Below are positions 11,351 through 22,417 of a stretch of DNA of 64,000 nucleotides, one piece after another (the stretch's first letter is position 1; each line of letters begins with the position of its first letter). The stretch comes from Morella rubra. Its lineage: Eukaryota; Streptophyta; Magnoliopsida; Fagales; Myricaceae. The notes below the pieces were generated by a model that worked only from the letters and a program-made list of their open reading frames with translations, was not told the DNA's origin and did no database searches. The translations under genes and the position numbers were made by a program. The stretch spans positions 9,628,399 through 9,692,398 of the forward strand of contig CM025854.1 of assembly GCA_003952965.2 (NCBI GenBank), written 5' to 3'.

Positions 11351-11676
11351 GAAGAGAGAGAGAAAGTTAGATCCAAAGAACTCACTTGCTGATTCGTTCA
11401 AGACAAAAGCTTTCATTGTTGAATCTTCTCCTCTTGCTCTTATTGACGACCTAGCCTCCAAAGAGAGAGAGATTTCTTGAAGAAGAGACAACACACTTGC
11501 TATTACACTTGCCCTAATTTCTAGAGAGAGAAAGTGCTTTGAAGAAGAGGGAAAACGCATCTACCAAGAAAGCTTGTGCACCCATCCTACCAAACTTTAG
11601 CTTTCCTTTGAGAGTCTTGTCTTGCTTGCTTACATTATGCTATTGAGGCTTTTTCATCTTGCTAATTCGGTTCTCT

Positions 11677-12990
11677 ATGACAACCCTTGTTAGCACTTTA
11701 GCAGAAGGTCAATCCACAAATAGGCCACCCTTGTTCAATGGGACTTGTTATAACTACTGGAAGGCAAGGATGAGGATTTACTTCCAAGCCGTGGACTATC
11801 AATTGTGGAGAGTTATCTCAAATGGTCGTAAATTTTCTAGAGACAAGGAAGGTATGTTGAAAGATGAAAAAGATTGGGATGATGCTGATTTAAAACTTAT
11901 GAATTGTTATATTGTGCACTTGATTCAAATGAATTTAATCGTGTTTCTGGTTGTGATACCGCGAAACAAATTTGGGACAAACTTCAAGTAGCCCATGAAG
12001 GTACGAATCAAGTTAAAGAAAACAAGATTAGTATGCTTGTTCATAGTTATGAGCTTTTTAAGATGAAACCCGATGAAAATATTTCATATATGTTTACTCG
12101 CTTTACCGATATTATAAATGGTCTTAAATCTCTTGGTAAAGAATACACTAATGTTGAAATGGTGAGAAAGATTCTTAGGTGTTTACCAAAAGCTTGGGAA
12201 CCCAAGGTCACTGCCATTCAAGAAGCCAAAGACTTGACAAAGCTTTCTTTGGATGAGCTCATGGGATCTCTCATGACACATGAGATGAACCAAGAAAAGG
12301 GGGACGAGGATGAAGGAAAAGAAAAAAGAGGCATTGTCTTGAAAGCCTCATGCTCTAGTGAAGAAGAGGAAGTTGCAAACCTTGTTTCATAGCAAAGGAG
12401 AAAGAGATGAGGTACAAGATTCTAATTCAATTTCTCATTTGATGAATTGCAAGATGCGTTTAATGAACAATACCTTGAATGAAAAAGAATGTTTTCAAAA
12501 TATTGTTCTCTTAAAAAGAATTTTGAAAATATTCAAGAAAATGATACTTTGAAAACCAAGTTGTTTCTCTTAGAGAGATCTTGCAAGAGTCAAAAAGAAA
12601 ATGAGAAAATCTTTGCAAAGTGAGTCAAATGATTTTGAAATCTGAAAACATTGATCTTAAAAAGGAAAGTTGACTCTCTCACTCAAGATCTTGCAAGATT
12701 TACTCAAGGAAAAAGAAACCTTGACATTCTTCTTGGTTCTCAAAGGTGTTGCTTCAACAAAAGTGGCATTGGATATGATTCCTTCAATGATAAAAAATCT
12801 TACTCTTATATGATCACAAAATCATCTCCATCATTTACATTGTGTAACTTTTGTGGTAAATCTGGACACATTTCTCACACTTGTCCAACTAGAAAGAAAT
12901 CTTCTAGTGGCATTAAACTTGTTTGGATTCGAAAGGACAGGATGAAAGAAACTGGTTCTAACACCAAAGGACCCAAAAAGGATTTGGGTA
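11677..12990 (+). pseudogene. Copia-A gag region, left arm
   Basis: The gag-type (UBN2-like) domain opens MTTLVSTLAEGQSTNRPPLF and continues with EYTNVEMVRKILRCLPKAWE and LSLDELMGSLMTHEMNQ. A single CCHC zinc knuckle of form C-x2-C-x4-H-x4-C follows at about 12,840. Gag forms the virus-like particle and binds element RNA in living relatives. The right-arm counterpart is 49,666-51,245, and the two differ in several places. Fossil copy. Confidence 0.8.
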
Positions 12991-13415
12991 CCAAAAGGCA
13001 AGACGTGATTCTTTTTTGTAGGAGTGCTTGAAGTCAATCGAAGTCAAGGAACATTGGGTTCTTGATAGCGGATGCTCCAAGCAAATGATAAGGGATAAGA
13101 GTTGGTTCAAATCTCTTAGCCCAAAAGAAAAGGGATAAGTTACATTTGGTGATATCGATAAAGGAAAGATTATTGGTGTTGGAAGCATTGGTATGATCCT
13201 AATCAATTGAAAATGTTCTTCTCTCAAAGGTTTGAAGCATAATTCTAAGTATCAGTCAATGACGAGGGAAACCGAGTCATTTTTGAATCATCAATATGTC
13301 TTATTGAAAATATTAAAAGCAAGAAAGTCTTGTTTGTTGGACATAGATTTGAAAATGTGTATACTGTTCATTTAGAGAGCATTTCTTCAGAAATACAAAA
13401 TGTCTTTCACTCTAA

Positions 13416-15118
13416 ATGACAAGGAAAGTTGGTTGTGGCATAAAAGGCTTGCTTCATGCAAGCATGGACTTGATTTCAAAACTAGCCAAAAAGAATCTTG
13501 TTTCGGGTTTGCCTAACCTTACTTTTGAGAAAGACAAAATTTGTGCAGCTTGTCAAAAAGGCAAACAAACCAAAACCTCTTTTAAGCCCAAAAATGTGGT
13601 GTCCACTTCTAGGCCACTTCAACTTCTACACATGGACTTATTTGGTCCAACCCAAACATTGAGTTTGGGTGGCAAACGTTATGGCTTTGTTGTTGTTAAT
13701 GATTTCAGTAGATTCACATGGTTCTATTCCTAGCTCATAAAGATTCCTAAGAAAATTTCATATGAGCTATGGAATGAAAGAAAACCCAACATTGGTTATT
13801 TCCATGTTTGGATGTAAATTCTTTATGCTCAACAACAACAAGGACAATTTGGGTAAGCTCAATGCAAAAGCAGATGAAGGTATATTTCTTGGTTATTCAA
13901 CTTCTAGTAAAGCCAATCGTATTTTCAGTAAACATACTCTAGTTGTTGAAGAATCTGTTCATGTGGTATTTGTTGAATCTAACGTCTCCTTGAGAAGAGA
14001 TGACATTGATATTGTAGATCTTGAAAAAGAAATACCTCAAAGCAACATCAATCTACTAAAGGCTTTGAAGTTTGTCAGAAATCATCATATTGATCAATCA
14101 TTGTGTAAGAACTTGCTCCTCTTATAATCAAGCTAGTAATTTTGCCTTACTTTCTCAACTTGTGCCTAAGAATATTTATGAGGCAAAAGATGATAAAAGT
14201 TGGATTCATGCTATGGAGGATGACTAAAATATTTGAGAAAAACCTGGTATGACATCTAGTTCCTAAACCCAAGGATTATTTTTGGTACAAAATGGGTTTT
14301 TAGATACAAAATGGATGAATTCAGGGTTGTAGTGAGGAACAAGACAAGATTGGTAGCCCAAGGTTACAATCAAGAAGAGGGGATTGATTTTGATGAAATT
14401 TTGCTTCCGTTGCTCATTTATAATCTTTTCTCATGTTGTTGCTTTGCATGGTTTAATGATTTCAAATTATTTCAAATGAATGTGAAAGTACATTTCTTAA
14501 TGGTTATCTTTCCAAGGAAGTGTGTGTAGAACAACCTCCTAGATTTGTAGATGAAAAGCTACCACACCATGTGTTCAAGCTCAAAAGCACTATATGGCTT
14601 GAAGCAAGCACCTCGAGTATGGTATAAATGGTTAAGTTCCTTCCTTATTGAAAATGGATTGTCACGAGGTATGATCGATACCACTCTCTTACTAAGGAAA
14701 AGGAAAATGAATTGCTTATCGTTCATATATATGTTGATGAATTATTTTTGGTTCTACTAATGTGTCTCTTTGTGAAGAATTTTTCAAAGTCATGAAAGGT
14801 GAATTCAAGATAAGCCTCATGGGAGAATTGAGTTACCTTCTCGGGCTTCAGATTAAACAAAATCATGAGGGCATCTTCATAAACCAAGCCAAATACACAA
14901 GAGACCTACTCAAAAGATTTGGGATGGACAACTCAAAACCGATGGGTACACCAATGAGTCCATCAACCAAAATGGAAAATGATGAGAAGGTAAAGACGTT
15001 GTACACACGAGGTATCGAGGTATGATTGGATCTTTTCTTTACCTTACTGTGAGTAGACCTGTTATCATGTTTAGTGTAATAAGGATAGATTTTGCTTCAT
15101 ACGCCAAGAAATTGGAAT
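13416..15118 (+). pseudogene. Copia-A pol region (integrase and reverse transcriptase parts), left arm
   Basis: The integrase N-terminal zinc-binding and core start are visible as ICAACQKGKQTKTSF, LLHMDLFGPTQTLSLGGKRY and VNDFSRFTW. Reverse-transcriptase parts follow as [34 protein letters not shown] and YTRDLLKRFGMDNSKPMGTP. The right-arm copy lacks most of the integrase part seen here, so the two arms have decayed separately in this region. Broken fossil. Confidence 0.8.
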
Positions 15119-15317
15119 GAGATTTCCTTCGGACTAAATTGGTAATATGTGAGTGATTTTTCCTTTTGATATGTTAATTGATTACATTGGACATGTTATG
15201 TTCTTTGTTTAAATTGCTCTCTGTGCATTTCTTTTGAAATCATACTTGCCCTTTGAGAAAACATTGTATGTACTCATTTTGCATGCCATTTTTGTTGACT
15301 TTTTTTTTTTTAAAAAA

Positions 15318-15740
15318 ATGGCCCACGTGGCTCATAAATACTCACCAATGGCTAGGGTCGACACTTATTGCTTCTCTCGACCTCACAGAACCCTTTATCT
15401 TTTCCAAACAGCCATATTCTCACTTTTCCTTCCCAATTGGTATCTGATGAAGGCCACTTGTATGAGGAAGGGATTTGAAGATATTACAAAGCTGCTTGGT
15501 ATTCATACAGAGCATTTTGGGACTTTTGATATGGTTATGAGGGGTCTTAAGCATCAAGTCAGCAACAACATCCATGTGGCTAGCAATGTGCTTTATAATA
15601 CTGTTGATGAGTTCACCACCATTTCTGTTGATCTTCATGCTTTTGTGAAATCATCAGCTGAGGATGTTGTAAAGGCCATAGAGGTGCATATGGAAGCAGA
15701 TAGAAATCTTCAGCCTCATGGGATGAAATGGACATATTAG
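15318..15740 (+). pseudogene. Copia-A accessory ORF downstream of pol, left arm
   Basis: This reading frame lies between pol and the 3' LTR, where SIRE-type elements carry an envelope-like ORF. Its last ~100 residues (HTEHFGT, HQVSNNI, DEFTTISVDLHAFVK, terminal PHGMKWTY) match the accessory ORF of Copia-C at 5,075-5,644 in spacing and ending. The predicted character is helical and coiled-coil-like, without an obvious membrane segment. A proline-rich phrase (SSSYQAIQTFYLHYID-like in one frame) follows before the non-coding tract. The right-arm counterpart at 47,689-48,111 is nearly identical. Function unknown. Confidence 0.6.
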
Positions 15741-16380
15741 TTCTCCACGACTTGGATGGAATGGCTGAAGAAGTTTGCAATTGTGTATCCTCCTCCTCCT
15801 ATCAAGCAATCCAAACCTTCTACCTCCACTACATAGACTCCACCTAAATAGCCAACTGCTCTTGCCCTCCCCTTATCCTATTTTTGATGATGCCAAAGGG
15901 GGAGAAGTAAGTTAGAAGTTTATGGAGAGAAGTGGGGAGAAGTTTATAAGTATTATGTTGACTTCCTAGTTCTTAACTGAGGACATTCCATTTACACTTG
16001 ACTTGCTTTATCTAATGGATATCTATGGTCATTTATATGTCTCTAATGGATTATTTATTATGTTCATATCTGTTGATTGATTTATAAGGGAATTTGAGAA
16101 GTGCTTATCTCTTTGCACTTAATTGTGGACATTTGAGATTTGCTTTACAGGTAGTATTCCTAACTTTCAATCCTCAATATATGAAGTCTTGTGTTCTGAT
16201 TGGTAATTGGAAGTTTGGGAGTTTGGAGAAGCTTATAGAAGTGTTCTTTCATGTTTTAAATTTTGGGAAACCTCCATTTACAAAGGAAACTCTTGCAAAA
16301 TTTTTGTAAAATCTCAAAGTCCTTTTTGCTAAAAATATCATGAAAAACTCCTGCTTGTTCTCAGGGGGAGCTTTTCTATT

Positions 16381-17846
16381 TGTTAGCAAATTGTCGTTTT
16401 TAAAATGGTTTTGTCATCATAATTTTTTTTGATGAAAACAAAAATTCTAAGTTTTGAAGGATTTTAGATTTTACATTGTCAATCCTCTTTTCTAAAATTT
16501 ATTTCAAATATTGAGGTTATCTCTTAAAATATTTTAAGTGTACTTGAACACCATTACATAAGTTAATTGGTCAATTTTTATATTGTAGGTGTTTTTGAGA
16601 TATGTTGAAATGATTGCTTCAAAGAACAAATTTTTCAGACTAAGTGTTTAATGTGTCGACACATTGCAACCAATGTCGACACATTGCACTGTCTCCCGAA
16701 GCAAAATTTCAGACTAAGTTTCAATGTGTCGACACATTGAAGACAAGTGACACATTGCACTGTCTCCCGAGAGCATTTCAAACAAGTTTAAAGTGTCGAC
16801 ACATGGTGCGAATTTGCAGATATTCTGGAACGACGCCAACTCATCCAAAAAGTCTCCAAATGGCTCAAATGACTTGGATGCCCTTCCAACGGCACTTTTG
16901 ATGGCTTTGATGACCGTTGAAGACCTAGGGGCTATAAGAAGAATGAGATAGAGAGAGAAAGCAAGGACTTGCATCATTATTCAAAATCTACCTCCGATAG
17001 AGAGAGAAAGCAAGATCCAAAGATTTCATTTGCTGATTCCTCCAAGATCAAAGCTCCCATTGTTAAATCTTCTTCTCTTGCTTATCCTTGACGACCTAGC
17101 CTCCAAAGAGAGAGAATTTCTTGAAGAAAAGACAACACACTTGCAATCAATCGTGCCCTAACTTCTAGAGAGAGAAAGTTCTTTGAAGAAGAGGGAAGAC
17201 CGCACCTACCAAGAAAGCTTGTGCTCCTACTTGCCAAACTTTAGGTTTCATTCAAGAATCTTGTCTTCTTGCACTTTATTGAGCTTTTCATTTGCTAATT
17301 CGGCTTAGAGAGCCATTCCACACGTTTTGAGCTTTCCACTTGCATATTCGGCTTAGAGAGCCATTCTTCATTGTACCCATCTATTGTAAAACATTTGAGT
17401 GTTGGGAAAACACTTAGGTCCTACTTGTGAGAGTAGAAGAAATCCCTTGGGTTTTGGGATTTGTGAAGAGAGTTAAAGCGTGAGCTCGAAAAACGCTTTG
17501 TAAAGGTTCCTTAGCACCCCGAAAGCTAAGGTGTATTTGCTATTTGGAGAATAGTGAAGGAAGCCCAAGGAAGTCAATAGCCTTGGGGGTGGACGTAGGC
17601 AAGTGTTGGCCGAACCACCTAAAATTACGGTGTCATCTCTCTAACTCTATCACTCTTACGTTTCAGTACATATTCATACTTGTGGAGATTTATGCTTTAT
17701 GCTTTATCATTATTGCATATATTTTGCTTAGCATTATACACATTTAGATCTGCATTATTTTTTAGATCTGGATTTTTATTGAAAAAGGACTAAGTTTTTT
17801 ATCAACCCAATTCTCCCCCCCTCTTGGGTTGTTATTTAGACTTTCA
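16381..17846 (+). repeat. Copia-A 3' LTR, left arm (~1.47 kb)
   Basis: The LTR starts TGTTAGCAAATTG after the purine tract and ends ...TTATTTAGACTTTCA. It contains four TGTCGACA palindromes (16,654; 16,674; 16,727; 16,794) and a tandem duplication around ATTCGGCTTAGAGAGCCATT (about 17,297-17,366). That duplication is shared with the right-arm 3' LTR but not with the right-arm 5' LTR, which supports one ancestral insertion copied into both arms. Pyrimidine-rich motifs and CTCTTGGGTTGTTATTTAGA lie near its end. Confidence 0.88.
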
Positions 17847-18466
17847 TGATCCTATTCATCAGATGTTTGGGGACCAATGAGGGTAGCATCACGGGAAGGA
17901 CATGTGTATTTTGTGATATTCATTGATGATTTTTCCATGATGATATGGTTGTACTCCATGCAGCACAAGTCAGAGACATTTGTGAAGTTCAAGGTGTAGA
18001 AAACTAAAGCGAAAAACCAGATTGGGAGGAAGATTAAGTGTTTGAGGACATATAATACTATTGAGTAAAAGGATGCAAAGTTAATGGAGTTTTGTAAGCA
18101 ACATGGCATAAAGAGACACTTCACATTATACAAGATATCACAACAAAATGGTGAAATCCAAATGGACATATTAGTTCTCCGCGGAAAGGATGAATAGGTC
18201 TATTGCAGACAGAGCGCAATGTCTCAAGTTGAATGCTAGACATGCAAAGATCTTCTGGGCAGATGCAGTGAGTATGATATTTTTTTATTAACAGGTGACG
18301 GAGGGTAGCACTGAGTGGCAAGGTTGCAGAGGATGTGTGGACTAGTGATGAGGTAGGTTGCTCTGGGTTGAGCCTTTTTTAGTTGTCCAGTCTATGTGCA
18401 CATTCCTAGTGAAAAGAGATTGAAATGTATTCTTCTTCAATACGAGAAAAGAGTTAAGAGTTATAA
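17847..18466 (+). pseudogene. Copia-B integrase fragment, left arm
   Basis: Visible integrase signatures are DVWGPMRVASREGHVYFVIF, IDDFSMMIWLYSMQHKSETF, a GIKRH motif and ERMNR-like residues, ending near VHIPSEKRLK. The fragment lies between the Copia-A 3' LTR and the Gypsy insertion. The right-arm counterpart is 45,002-45,621. Broken fossil. Confidence 0.8.
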
Positions 18467-19051
18467 TATCATGCCCCGTGCTAATACTTACCCCCTAGGC
18501 TCTCCTATAGTAATGGAATGCATACAAGTGGGGATTACTGTACAAATTAATCCATTAAAGGCCTAATAACTGGCTTTGAAAAAGCATAGCGGAAACGTTT
18601 TAGTGAAAAGAGATAAGTATATTAAGGAAGAAAAAATAATAGTTTCTAGGTTACACTGTATTGAATAAGGAGAATAAAATAACTTAATAAAATAAGTAGG
18701 TGAACTTATAAAAAATATTTTAAAAATAGTTTGATAACGAGATGAAAGTTAAGGGTAGCTTGTGGCTTAGGGACAAAACAAGATAAGGGAAAATCTCAAA
18801 ACTATAATACAAAAATTTTTCCACTAGTGCATTTTATAAAGAACAAAATCCTTCACGAGGATACAATAGTAAGAGAAAGTAAGTACAAAGTGGAAGCTGT
18901 CTATAACTTTCCATCCTATAACACCTGATTGGAACAGAATGTACAATAACCAAACCCAACAGTGACTACAACTAATATCTAGTCGACTCTCAACTCCGTG
19001 TCGGAGGTTAGGTCAATAATTTCATGGAATAAACAAGGGAGGGGTGTTACA
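18467..19051 (-). repeat. Gypsy 3' LTR, left arm
   Basis: The minus-strand start is TGTAACACCCCTCCCTTGTT, directly after a purine tract (AAGAGGGGGAGAA) at 19,052-19,068, and the end is GGGGCATGATA. The right-arm copy is 44,418-45,001. Confidence 0.85.
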
Positions 19052-19630
19052 TTCTCCCCCTCTTAAGAACAATTCCGTCCTCGGAATTGCATGAGTTTAA
19101 AAGTTACAAAGTTTTCAAAGTCTTTTAAAGCAACAAAATATAAATATAATTACTAGGCTAGCTTTTTCTCGACCACGTCCTTCTTGGTTTTGGGGTCGAT
19201 CTTTTCCGTTTCTTCTTCTATTTCGGATCCTTCCTCGGGGTCAAATTCTTTTTCTTGTCTTTTCTCCAGCTTGGTTTTCTTCACACTGCTCAGGTACTGG
19301 TAACATCCCACGGGCATGCTACGGGTTGCCCAGACTCACCTAGGTTTGGGCTCTGGGTATTTCCTCTTCTTCACCGAACTCTCCCCCTTGCTCATTTGGT
19401 TCTCCATCTGCTAGATAAGTACAGGCAGGTATCAAGATCACAACAATCTCAATAGCTTAAATTTTCTTTCAAAACGTAATACCACGGGACAACTCAAGTC
19501 AAACAAGATCATAACCTAAGTCAGTGAATAGATGAGGGTACTTCTCACGCATTTCAGATTCTAACTTCCAAGATGCCTCTTCTACTTCCTAGCTCCTCCA
19601 AAGTACCTTCACAAGAGGAATCTTTTTATT

Positions 19631-20575
19631 TCATAAGATCTGCTCTTTTCGATCCATAATTTGCACTGGCTGCTCTATATAGGACAAATTCTCCCTCATA
19701 CATAACGATGCATAATCCAGCCTATGAGAGGGATCGGCCACATATTTTCTTAGCATAGATACATGAAAAACATCATGCATCCCTTCCCATTTTGGTGGAA
19801 GTGCCAACTGATATGCTACTGGCCCCACTTTGCTTAAAATCTCGTAGGGCCCCACAAAACGAGGACTTAACTTCCCTTTCCTTCCAAATCGCTTAATTCC
19901 CTTCATGGGTGACACTTTGAGAAATACCTTATCGCCTACCTGAAATTCCAAAGCACGTGGTCTGACATCCACGTAACTCTTTTGCCTACTCTGGGCAACT
20001 TTAAGGCGTTCCCTAATAATCCCAATTTTCTCACAGGTCTTTTGTACAATATCAGGACCTAGCAGTTGCCGTTCTCCAATTTCATCCCAATAAAGTGGCG
20101 ATCTGCACTTACACCCATACAAAGCCTCATAAGGGGCCATACCAATACTAGATTGATAAGTATTGTTGTAGGCGAACTCCACCAATGGAAAATAATAACT
20201 CCAATGACCCTTGAAATCCAATACACAAGCTCTAAGCATGTCCTCCAGTATCTGAATCGTCCTTTCCAACTGTCCATCAATTTGAGGGTGGAAAGCCGTA
20301 CTAAATTTCAACTAAGTACCCATTACCTTTTGAAAACCTTCCCAAACGCGGAAAGTAAAACGGGTATCTCTGTCCGACACTATGGAATTAGGAATCCCAT
20401 GTAATCGAACTATTTCCTGCATGTACAGCTTTGTCAACTTCTTCGCTGAGAAATTAACTTTGATGGGAAAGAAATAAGCCGATTTTGTTAAACGATCCAC
20501 AAACATAAAAATAAAGCAAATCACGTGATCAATGGATTTCATATGGCACATAAAAATGAAGCACAATAATTTCAC
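19631..20575 (-). pseudogene. Gypsy integrase region, left arm
   Basis: The integrase core is visible: FVDRLTKSAYFFPIKV, LHGIPNSIVSDRDTRFT, STAFHPQIDGQLERTIQ and YNNTYQSSIGMAPYEALYG. The C-terminal GPY/F-type segment is GKLSPRFVGPYEILSKVGPV followed by YQLALPP. This is the standard Ty3/Gypsy integrase that joins element ends to host DNA. A charged, lysine-rich stretch follows toward the 3' LTR (19,140-19,260). The 226-residue 3' part is identical in the right arm at 43,158-43,838. Broken fossil. Confidence 0.88.
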
Positions 20576-20849
20576 ATTAACCTTTCGTAATAATCCTCAA
20601 GTGGCCGGGTTTATTCTTCATTAAAAAGGCCTAATGTTTCCATTTCATGTGCTGTTCTTGTGCTATAATTAGTCAATCAACATCTAAGTCATCATGGCTG
20701 CAACGATCGAAACACTACATGCTGTAATAGGCAAGTCCAACAACTTATATGGCTGGGTTGTTTTATTTATTTTATTTCTAAACCCACTAAGGACCGGCTA
20801 TTCAAGAAGAAGCTCAAGGATTTAGGGCCCTTGACTATTTCCAAAAGAA

Positions 20850-21060
20850 AAAGCTTCCCAGGGATAAAAAGAAAATCTTCCAGAGCATAAAAAAATAGTC
20901 TTCCCGGGCATATAAAAAAAAATCTTCCCGGGCATATAAAGAAAATCTTCCCCGAGCAAAAACAACATAAATCTTCCTGGGCAGAAAACAAAATCTTTCC
21001 CAAGCATAAAAAACAAAAGTCTTTCCAGGGCAATATATAAACAAAAGCTTCCCAAGCATA
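20850..21060. repeat. Tandem array, unit CTTCCCGGGCATAAAAAAAT (~22-27 bp), left arm
   Basis: Nine imperfect units each begin CTTCCCGGGCATA (variants CTTCCAGAGCATA, CTTCCCAAGCATA) followed by an A-rich spacer. The right-arm version (about 42,385-42,620) holds about two more units, which accounts for most of the ~50-base length difference between the two Gypsy copies. Confidence 0.88.
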
Positions 21061-21859
21061 TATATAAACCCCTTCCTCTCAAACGTCGAATCTGGCCCCC
21101 AAGTGATCCCCAAAGTCTTTTGGCCCTTTCTCTTATAAGCCCTTCGCATGTTTTTATTTGGTTTAAATCTAACACAATGATAAGAATGGGTTACTTGTCT
21201 TTTCTCATCTCATGACAAAAGTCACACGTTTTATGCACAATCCGAACATCCCCAATACCCCTATTTAAGACAAACTCTACACCCTTACCTAGTTCATTGT
21301 TGTACTGCTTTCTTGAAGATTAAACACCTAAAAATAGCAAGACACCATGTTAGGAAAAGAAAAGACAAAAGCTGATGGGAAGAAAAAGTGCAGGCCGAAA
21401 TACCTCACTTTTTCCCAACTTTCTCGTAATCTCTTCCTTTTTTCTTTGGTCTCTTCCTCCTCTTATCCTTCGGTCAATCTCTTTGGTTACCAGGTGTTTC
21501 ACGTCACTTTCCATCTCTTTCTCTTTAAGTCAAATGAAGTTTCTCTCCTAATGTCGTTATCAATTTTAGTCGAGTAAATCTTTGCTGACAATATAAACTG
21601 AACATAACTCACTGGTGAATTCCCCTAGCCACTCTACACACCCTAAGCTAGAGGTCTAGGCAATTATTGTAAAGCAGGTCTTACACATTCATAAGTAGCC
21701 ACCTAAGCTCCCCATATCTCACGTATCTCTTAACAAGCAGTACATTAAATTATGCGCCAATGAACAAAGCCCCATCTAAGTGATTAGATAAAATATGGTA
21801 AGAATGTATTTAATGCACACCACACGGTTAAGACACGTAGAAAAAGATAACATGAAAAG

Positions 21860-22290
21860 GAAACTCGGGCATACAGGGCTCTATCATCCCGCGACTAAAA
21901 ATAAGCCCGGGCAGTTAGCTTCTCAAATACCCCGGAGCATGAAACACTCAGATGCCCTAGGCATTTAGTACTCAACCCGGGCCCGAGTATTTAGCTCTCC
22001 ATACCCCATTTACCCCGAGCATGTAACACTCAAATGCCCTAGGCATTTAGTACTCAGCTCGAGCCCTAGTATTTAGCTCTCCATACCCCATTTACCCCGG
22101 GAAGTTTTTCCCGGGCACTCAATGCACCCCGGGACTTTAATACTTAGTGACCCCGGGCATTTCCTACTCAATGACCCTGGGTATTTTCTCCTCCTCCCGA
22201 TACTCAATACCCCGGGCATTTAAACCCAATAACCCAGGGAATCACAACTCAATTACCCCGTGAATATTTTTTCCGGGCACTCAAGCACCT
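21860..22290. repeat. CCCGGG/CCTAGG-rich tandem array with ~81-bp higher-order unit, left arm
   Basis: Units of ~25 bases alternate ACCCCGGGCATTTAGTACTC and GAGTATTTAGCTCTCCATAC types. From about 21,930 two ~81-base higher-order copies follow each other, each holding a GCCCTAGGC palindrome. The right-arm counterpart is about 41,130-41,580. Confidence 0.85.
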
Positions 22291-22417
22291 GCCTTGTCAG
22301 ACCCTAGTAAAAGCAAACACAAGGAAAAAAAATATTTCACATGAGCACAACTATTATAACTTATACATAAAACTATATTAAACAAATGGATAAACAAGGG
22401 AGGGGTGCTACATATAA

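Larger units (their letters stand above)
11355..17846 (+). mobile_element. Sirevirus-like Copia element (Copia-A), left-arm copy, 5'-truncated
   Basis: Parts in order are a partial 5' LTR (about 11,355-11,674), gag from 11,677, a CCHC knuckle (CNFCGKSGHISHTC) at about 12,840, an integrase fragment (about 13,416-13,733), reverse transcriptase segments (about 14,290-15,118), an accessory ORF (15,318-15,740), a non-coding tract, a purine tract (CAGGGGGAG near 16,363) and a full 3' LTR. The gag type (RPPLFNGTCYNYWKARMRIY) and the ORF downstream of pol point to the SIRE/Maximus lineage. RNase H was not recognised. The copy is broken many times over. Its 3' LTR abuts Copia-B integrase sequence at 17,847, so it inserted into Copia-B. 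Confidence 0.8.
18467..22412 (-). mobile_element. Truncated Ty3/Gypsy element inserted in Copia-B, left arm
   Basis: On the minus strand the element starts TGTAGCACCCCTCCCTTGTT at 22,412 and ends in a 585-bp 3' LTR at 18,467, flanked on both sides by TTATA, a 5-bp target duplication inside the Copia-B coding region. Only an integrase region (19,631-20,575) was recognised; gag, protease and RT are absent. The sequence next to the 5' end resembles the 3' LTR only for about the first 28 bases, then is occupied by CCCGGG-rich arrays. The integrase type suggests a Tekay/Del-like chromovirus relative, tentatively. Rearranged fossil. Confidence 0.8.

Noticed and set aside
20822-21175. Repetitive Phe/Gly/Leu-rich frames of 77-134 codons over the CCCGGG array (also 42,271-42,701)
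   Set aside because: All are translations of a tandem repeat whose length differs between the arms; no sign of a real protein.
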